Shown here: positions 59,444-64,000 of the stretch, one piece after another
Numbering within the stretch: position 1 is the stretch's first letter
How the letters are laid out: each line of letters opens with the position of its first letter
From: an uncultured Alphaproteobacteria bacterium
GTDB lineage: Bacteria; Pseudomonadota; Alphaproteobacteria; UBA3830
Reading direction: 5' to 3'
Assembly (NCBI GenBank): GCA_944390775.1
Contig: CALXQQ010000002.1
Location: 47,636-111,635, forward strand
Length of the DNA: 64,000 nt
The notes under the pieces: model-generated
Databases searched by the model: none
What the model saw: the letters and a program-made list of their open reading frames with translations, nothing else
Told to the model about the DNA's origin: nothing
Made by a program: the position numbers and the translations under genes

Positions 59444-61660
59444 GTGGATAAAAAAGATAGTGATACAAAGAATAAGAATACTGCGGATGAAGCGGATAAG
59501 AGCAAGTCAGTAGAAAACATTGCGGCAGATAAATCCGATATCGGATCAGGTAATAAGTCAGAAGCAACGATCACATCTTCTGAAACTACAAGTGATAAAC
59601 CTGTGACTTCTGGTATAAGCAGCAGTACACCCTTACACACTGAGAAAGAAACCACTGAGGTCGATAATAAACCTCCTACCCTAGATGAGCTAGAGGAAGA
59701 TAGTCAGGATGATGATGATTCATCTGCTATATCTAATGATACAGAACTGGAAAAAAAGATCACAGATTTGATAGCAACAGGCCGAATGTTCCAAGCCCAT
59801 ACCCTAGCAAAGAAAGCCTATAATAAAAATCCTCGCAATGTAAACTTTGCTCAGGGCTATTCCTTAGTTTTGTTGAAGACAGGTGCTATCGAAGAATCAC
59901 GCAAATTATTATATCCTATTTTAGGCGTTGTTCCTCAATTAGATGAAGCTAGACAGGTCGAAAGCATTACAATTGATGATCTACTACAAAGTCAATTTCT
60001 TAGTTCTGCACCTGCACACATAATTGCAAATATAGGATATATATTTAAGGAATCGTGGAAATATTCTCGCTATTGTCGTGATTTGGAAATCGCTCGTGAA
60101 TTGTACTTAGCTTCGTTTACTCGCGATCAAAAAACGGCTACAGGAAAAAATGCAGCTTGGTTGTCTTGGTTAACTGGAGAAGATGCACAGGCAAAGCAAT
60201 TAGCTGCTGCTGTTCTGAAATTACTACCTCCTTATGGATTAGAAGCAACTTTCAACGAGCTAGTGGATCTAGCAGAGGCACAACTTTTGCTTGGACGCGA
60301 AGATGATGCGTGTAAGCTGTACGAAGAAGCCATGAAACAACATGATCCCAAGGACTATATAGCTACTGTTACTGCGCGTCAACAATTGCATTTTTTGCGA
60401 GATGCAGGGTTTAAGGTTCCAAACGAAGCATTAGATATTTTAACACCTCCTACAATCGTAGTATTTACTGGATATGCTATTGACCATCCGAGTTTTCAAG
60501 TACCATTGTTCCCACAAGAAATGGAAGAGGATGTCAAAAGAGTTATAACTGAAAAATTAAAAAGTATAGATGCTCGCATTGGATACAGTTCTGCTTCTTG
60601 CGGTGCAGACATAATCTTCATAGAAGCATTACAAAGCATGGGTGGCGAGGTAAATATTATATTACCATTTGCAATTTCAGATTTCGTTGAAACGAACGTA
60701 CGACATGCTGGACCTCGTTGGGAAAAAAGATTTGAAAAAGTCCTAGCCAGTGCACACTCAATAAGCTTTGCATGTGAAGATCGGTACTTAGGGCATGACA
60801 TGCTTTACAGGTTTTCTAATCATGTTATGCATGGTAGTGCCGTTATGAGAGGCAAATTTCTAACGGCGGAACCACATTTGATGGCCGTGTGGCACTCAAG
60901 AACAGATCCAGCACCTGGAGGTCCTGCTGATTTTATAGATCGTTGGACAAATATCAGTACACTGCATCTGATCGATTTGGATGAATTGTCTCCTGATGGA
61001 GCAACAACAGAAAAAATTGATTCATCTCTTATCGAAATTCAAAAGGGAACCATTAACTTTAATCCCTTTATATCTAATTCCCCTGAACGTGTAATCAAAT
61101 CCATGATGTTTTCAGATTTATCTGGATATAGCAAATTGCAAGATGAACACGTACCTGAGTTTTTAGACTTTCTTAGCAAATTACATGATGCTATGAACAA
61201 GATCGACATCGATCTAGAATCGCTCAATACATGGGGAGATGCAATTTTCGCAGTTGCAGACACAGCAATAAAAATAGCAGAGTTTGGTTTACGTTATTGC
61301 GATATTATTGAAACACTCGGTAAGAAATATCCAGAATTCCCGTTCCCGATACGCGCGAGAATTTCGTTACACTCCGGACCAGTATTTATCGCACATGATC
61401 CATTCATAAAGCGTATGAATTTCTATGGAGGTCATATAAATCGTGCTGCTAGATTAGAGCCTGTCACTGCAGTGGGACAAGTCTATGCCACGCAGCAGTT
61501 TGTAGCTATGTTGCATGGAGAAACAAATGGTGAACGCAATGAATGTGTTCAAAAAGGATTGAAATATTACGAACGTTATTCCACAGAATATGTGGGAGTC
61601 ATATCTCTTGCTAAAAGCTTTGGTCAACAAGAAGTGTATCACCTTCGTTGGAGTAACTAG
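59444..61660 (+). CDS. TPR / SLOG-like / class III nucleotide cyclase protein
   Basis: A 738-residue protein from GTG 59444, with AAGGA eight bases ahead. Residues 1-105 are acidic and disordered. TPR-like helices follow (LIATGRMFQAHTLAKKAYNK, then AQLLLGREDDACKLYEEAM). About 340-500 is a Rossmann-type region resembling SLOG domains, with VFTGYAIDHPSFQ, GYSSASCGADIIFIEALQSM, LPF and WEKRF. The C-terminal class III cyclase domain has metal-binding Asp558 (FSDLSGYS) and Asp599 (TWGDAIF), and Asn666/Arg670 (HINRAARLEP). The base-selecting Lys is Asn595, so the nucleotide product is uncertain. No membrane segment is present. Confidence 0.82.
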   Translation: MDKKDSDTKNKNTADEADKSKSVENIAADKSDIGSGNKSEATITSSETTSDKPVTSGISSSTPLHTEKETTEVDNKPPTLDELEEDSQDDDDSSAISNDTELEKKITDLIATGRMFQAHTLAKKAYNKNPRNVNFAQGYSLVLLKTGAIEESRKLLYPILGVVPQLDEARQVESITIDDLLQSQFLSSAPAHIIANIGYIFKESWKYSRYCRDLEIARELYLASFTRDQKTATGKNAAWLSWLTGEDAQAKQLAAAVLKLLPPYGLEATFNELVDLAEAQLLLGREDDACKLYEEAMKQHDPKDYIATVTARQQLHFLRDAGFKVPNEALDILTPPTIVVFTGYAIDHPSFQVPLFPQEMEEDVKRVITEKLKSIDARIGYSSASCGADIIFIEALQSMGGEVNIILPFAISDFVETNVRHAGPRWEKRFEKVLASAHSISFACEDRYLGHDMLYRFSNHVMHGSAVMRGKFLTAEPHLMAVWHSRTDPAPGGPADFIDRWTNISTLHLIDLDELSPDGATTEKIDSSLIEIQKGTINFNPFISNSPERVIKSMMFSDLSGYSKLQDEHVPEFLDFLSKLHDAMNKIDIDLESLNTWGDAIFAVADTAIKIAEFGLRYCDIIETLGKKYPEFPFPIRARISLHSGPVFIAHDPFIKRMNFYGGHINRAARLEPVTAVGQVYATQQFVAMLHGETNGERNECVQKGLKYYERYSTEYVGVISLAKSFGQQEVYHLRWSN

Positions 61661-61671
61661 ATCCTTTTTCG

Positions 61672-61692
61672 TGGAGGTAGTCCTTACCTCCA
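61672..61692 (+). terminator. Perfect 8-pair hairpin between the cyclase gene and rsmB
   Basis: TGGAGGTA (61672-61679) and TACCTCCA (61685-61692) pair perfectly around GTCCT. It lies 11 bases past the cyclase stop and 10 bases from the convergent rsmB end. No U tract follows on either strand; it may serve as a bidirectional stop or 3'-end protector. Confidence 0.5.
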
Positions 61693-61701
61693 TGTGACAT
61701 A

Positions 61702-62970
61702 CTATTCCGATTTCGCTATGAGAACTGCAGCAAAAAATCCGTCTGTGTTGTGTTGAGCTGGAGTTAATCGCAAATACTCACCTCGATAGAACTCTGTATT
61801 ATCTACTCCAACCAAGGATATATTTTGACGATAAAAGCGTGGATTATTCGCTAAAAAGCGTTCCACTTGTGTTTCATTTTCTTCCCTTAAAACAGAACAC
61901 GTAGCATAAACAAGTCTTCCATTTGGCTTGACCAAGCTAGAGGCTCTTTGCAAGATTTCTGCTTGTAGCACGGTAAGCTCTTCTAAGTCTTTTTCAGAAA
62001 ATCTCGCCCTCATATCAGGATTGCGTCGCCATACACCTGTTCCGGAGCAAGGCGCATCGACCAATACTATATCTGCCCAATGTTTGTGTCGTTTGATCCA
62101 CTTGCTTGTTATTTCGTTACAAAATGTATTAGAAACTCCTGCACGTCTTAGCCTTATTTTTGCGTGTTCTAAGCGTTTAGTGTGTTTATCTAAGGCAATA
62201 ATCCGTCCTTGGTTTTGCATAGATGCAGCTAATGCAAGAGTTTTTCCTCCTGCTCCAGCACAAAAATCAACAACATTATCTCCTGGCTTTGCATCACATA
62301 AACATGCAATAATCTGCGATCCTTCATCTTGTATTTCTGCCATGCCACTTTTCAAAATTTCGTGATTACGTGCTAATCTAACATCATCTATACTGATACA
62401 ATCAGAGATATAATGCGAATTTTTTACTGAATAATTACTAAGTAATGACACCACCTTTTTTTTATCTGCCTTAAGAGTATTTATACGCAAGCAAAGAGGC
62501 GCTTTACTGTTAAGAGCTTGCATTTCCTGCTCTATATTATCTACAAAAATGTCCTTTAAACGAGGCAACATCCATTCTGGAAAATTGCATCGCGCCCATA
62601 AAGGCATTTCATGCTTATTATCCAATTGCTTTAAATATTCAAGCTCGTTTGCTGTCAGAGACTGAGGCGCATACTTAGCCCCGTTGAAAATCTTATTCAA
62701 TTGATTAATGGGTAACATTTTTACTTTCGTTAAATATATCAAAATATGTAAGCGCGCTGTGGCGTTTTCTAGCTCATTCATATAGCAACGGACCGACCAA
62801 AATGCTCGGAAAACATCATATACAAATTCTGCTATTGCTCTACGATCACTGCTACCTATCCATTTTCTTTCATAAAAAAACTTACTCATTAAAACATCAA
62901 ATGGCATTGGAGTTGCTAAGAACATGTCCAGCAATTCAATAGATGTTTGTATATGTGATTCCATTTTCAT
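61702..62970 (-). CDS. rsmB: rRNA/tRNA cytosine-C5 methyltransferase (RsmB/NOP family)
   Basis: A 422-residue protein. An N-terminal NusB-like helical region is followed by the Rossmann methyltransferase domain with VVDFCAGAGGKTLALAASM, DKHTKRL, DAPCSGTGVWRRNPDMR and YATCSVLREENE. The Cys in DAPCSGTG and the Cys in YATCSVL are the catalytic pair. It methylates cytosine in 16S rRNA (C967 in E. coli) or a related RNA. It overlaps rlmE by four bases. Confidence 0.9.
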   Translation of the reverse strand: MKMESHIQTSIELLDMFLATPMPFDVLMSKFFYERKWIGSSDRRAIAEFVYDVFRAFWSVRCYMNELENATARLHILIYLTKVKMLPINQLNKIFNGAKYAPQSLTANELEYLKQLDNKHEMPLWARCNFPEWMLPRLKDIFVDNIEQEMQALNSKAPLCLRINTLKADKKKVVSLLSNYSVKNSHYISDCISIDDVRLARNHEILKSGMAEIQDEGSQIIACLCDAKPGDNVVDFCAGAGGKTLALAASMQNQGRIIALDKHTKRLEHAKIRLRRAGVSNTFCNEITSKWIKRHKHWADIVLVDAPCSGTGVWRRNPDMRARFSEKDLEELTVLQAEILQRASSLVKPNGRLVYATCSVLREENETQVERFLANNPRFYRQNISLVGVDNTEFYRGEYLRLTPAQHNTDGFFAAVLIAKSE

Positions 62971-63599
62971 TGTAAAAACCCAAGAGCTATCAGATATATT
63001 TCAGCCGATTCAGATCTACTTGCTTTTGGTTTGAAAAAATGTACGCTTGAGAAATGTTGACGTAAACATTCAACCAATTTCTTCTCTTCTCCCCCATGAA
63101 AAATTTTCATAACCAAATTTCCGTGTCTAGATAGAATTGTTTTGCTAAACTCTATAACAGTATACATCAAATTCACTATTCTTAAATGATCCGTTGCAGC
63201 ATTTCCTGTAGTAGCAGGCGCCATATCAGATACTATCAAATCGGCCTTACTTCCTAGTAAATCATGAATTTGTGTTTTGATAGATTCATCTTCAAAATCA
63301 CCGATTATTGCTTTCACTCTAGGCAACTCATCGAATTGCAACAGATCAACCGCAACAATATTGGCATCCGGATGCGATCGCTCAGATAACAGCTGACTCC
63401 ATCCCCCAGGAGCTGCCCCCAGGTCTACAATATAACGAGCAGATGATATAAGTCGAAATTTCTCTTCGATTTCCATTAATTTAAAAACCGCTCTACAGCG
63501 AAAATTACGCTTTTTTGCTTCTTTTACATAAGGATCATTCAGCTGTCGCGATAACCACATGCGAGAAGACAAAGTACGCTTACCTTTTATTCTAACCAT
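62967..63599 (-). CDS. rlmE: 23S rRNA (uridine2552-2'-O)-methyltransferase
   Basis: A 210-residue FtsJ/RrmJ protein. The K-D-K-E tetrad region is recognisable: FRCRAVFKLMEIEEKF with the catalytic Lys, the SAM loop VDLGAAPGGWSQLL, DLIVSDMAPATTGN with Asp, VMKIFHGGEE with Lys, and RSESAEIYLI with Glu. It methylates U2552 in the 50S A-loop. It is the first gene of a two-gene rRNA methyltransferase operon and is divergent from tRNA-Gln. Confidence 0.95.
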   Translation of the reverse strand: MVRIKGKRTLSSRMWLSRQLNDPYVKEAKKRNFRCRAVFKLMEIEEKFRLISSARYIVDLGAAPGGWSQLLSERSHPDANIVAVDLLQFDELPRVKAIIGDFEDESIKTQIHDLLGSKADLIVSDMAPATTGNAATDHLRIVNLMYTVIEFSKTILSRHGNLVMKIFHGGEEKKLVECLRQHFSSVHFFKPKASRSESAEIYLIALGFLQ

Positions 63600-63671
63600 A
63601 TTTTTTCATAAAAATTCTTTTCAACAGTAGAAAAGATAACATTTTTGTGGTAAAAGTTCACCTATGAATAT

Positions 63672-63745
63672 TGGGGAATAGTTTAGTGGTAGAACTCCCG
63701 GCTCTGGACCGGGCAACCTTGGTTCGAATCCAGGTTCCCCAGCCA
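63672..63745 (+). tRNA. tRNA-Gln (anticodon CTG)
   Basis: A 74-base tRNA with encoded CCA. The acceptor TGGGGAA pairs with TTCCCCA. The anticodon stem CCCGG/CCGGG encloses CUCUGGA, giving CUG, which reads CAG. The U1-A72 pair at the acceptor end is typical of tRNA-Gln. Confidence 0.95.
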
Positions 63746-63753
63746 ACCCAACC

Positions 63754-63841
63754 GGATTGGATCAATCGACTTGGGGTGTATCCTTGAAAATGACATATGC
63801 GAAGAGTCATATCGCGTGTTCGAATTTCGCCCTCTCCGCCA
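63754..63841 (+). pseudogene. Decayed tRNA-Ser-like sequence (TGA-like anticodon loop)
   Basis: An 88-base stretch between tRNA-Gln and tRNA-Val. It ends in CCTCTCCGCCA with the T loop GTTCGAATT, and it has a long variable arm (ATATG/CATAT), all of tRNA-Ser type. The anticodon loop reads CUUGAAA, as in tRNA-Ser(UGA). The 5' acceptor GGATTGG mismatches the 3' side at two positions, the D arm cannot be folded, the anticodon stem GTATC/ATGAC pairs at only two positions, and the T stem has a T-T mismatch. I read it as a tRNA-Ser pseudogene; a highly divergent functional tRNA is the alternative. Confidence 0.65.
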
Positions 63842-63858
63842 TGAGTATGGCTAATATT

Positions 63859-63933
63859 GGACATTTAGCTCATCGGTAGAGCATCACCTTCACACGGTGG
63901 GGGCCGCAGGTTCGATCCCTGCAATGTCCACCA
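63859..63933 (+). tRNA. tRNA-Val (anticodon CAC)
   Basis: A 75-base tRNA with encoded CCA. The acceptor GGACATT pairs perfectly with AATGTCC. The anticodon stem-loop TCACC-UUCACAC-GGTGG gives CAC, reading GUG. It is the last gene in the window. Confidence 0.95.
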
Positions 63934-64000
63934 GAAAACTTTTAAGTCGTAATTATTATAAATTTATTTAGATGTGGATTAATCTCCAAATCACAAAAAT

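Noticed and set aside
59346..59655. Two minus-strand frames of 73 and 89 codons opposite the cyclase N-terminus
   Set aside because: They are shadows of the Asp/Lys/Ser-rich start of the cyclase gene.
63658..63864. 68-codon minus-strand frame
   Set aside because: It is the antisense of tRNA-Gln and the tRNA-Ser-like sequence.

Overview
The window reads as a chromosome segment of an AT-rich, Gram-negative, probably host-associated alphaproteobacterium, closest in style to Rickettsiales or Holosporales. This rests on the NtrY-NtrX pair next to dusB, a FYDLN-type zinc-ribbon protein, a DUF2155 protein, ThyX instead of ThyA, SPOR and RlpA cell-wall proteins, LpxK (hence lipid A), a patatin-like phospholipase, and many secreted or membrane proteins I cannot assign. 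No insertion sequence, prophage, plasmid or CRISPR array is visible, and coding density is high. The lineage is inferred from gene content; no rRNA is present.

Layout. 1-5256 (+): the 3' end of rmlD, then cell-wall genes (RlpA lipoprotein, Amidase_3 amidase, PBP1a) and a ProQ/FinO RNA chaperone. 5290-13168 (+): an S9 peptidase and housekeeping genes recA, valS, truA and ychF. 13222-20144: a small acidic secreted protein, an MFS transporter overlapping lpxK, a small beta-barrel, a truncated usher-like protein and an unassigned secreted protein. 20237-27191 (+): acetoacetyl-CoA synthetase, pgsA, argS, a SPOR protein and rsmE, with tRNA-Ser, tRNA-Arg and tRNA-Thr on the minus strand around a 571-base gene-free stretch. 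27193-36318 is mostly minus: two tandem GT4 glycosyltransferases, an EAL phosphodiesterase behind mutL, and two secreted proteins, one carrying 14 copies of a methionine-rich nonapeptide. A lone TadE-like gene lies on plus at 30001. 36470-44590 (-) is a nine-gene operon: dnaQ, mevalonate kinase, FYDLN protein, DUF2155 protein, dusB, a Fis-like protein, ntrY, ntrX, asd.

44655-47691 (+) is a complete RsbU/RsbW/RsbV-type partner-switching cassette followed at 43 bases by a patatin phospholipase. 47758-53863 (+): a two-gene ABC transporter with a degenerate ATPase, tRNA-Pro, and an RND efflux adaptor and pump. 53983-57973 (-): tatD, metG, rpe, thyX. 58087-61660 is a divergent pair: a receiver-histidine-kinase fusion that has lost both phospho-acceptor residues, and a protein with TPR-like, SLOG-like and class III nucleotide cyclase regions. 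The window ends with rsmB and rlmE (-), tRNA-Gln, a decayed tRNA-Ser-like sequence and tRNA-Val.

The strongest leads are in signalling. There is a doubly dead two-component protein, an NtrX with ruined ATPase motifs, a dusB-fis arrangement that looks like a shrunken ntrC, a partner-switching cassette beside a phospholipase, a cyclase with a SLOG-like domain, and an ABC ATPase lacking three catalytic motifs. Together they suggest a regulatory network in which phosphotransfer and ATP hydrolysis have been replaced in places by protein-protein control. Surface candidates are the truncated usher, the orphan TadE-like protein and the Met-rich repeat protein.
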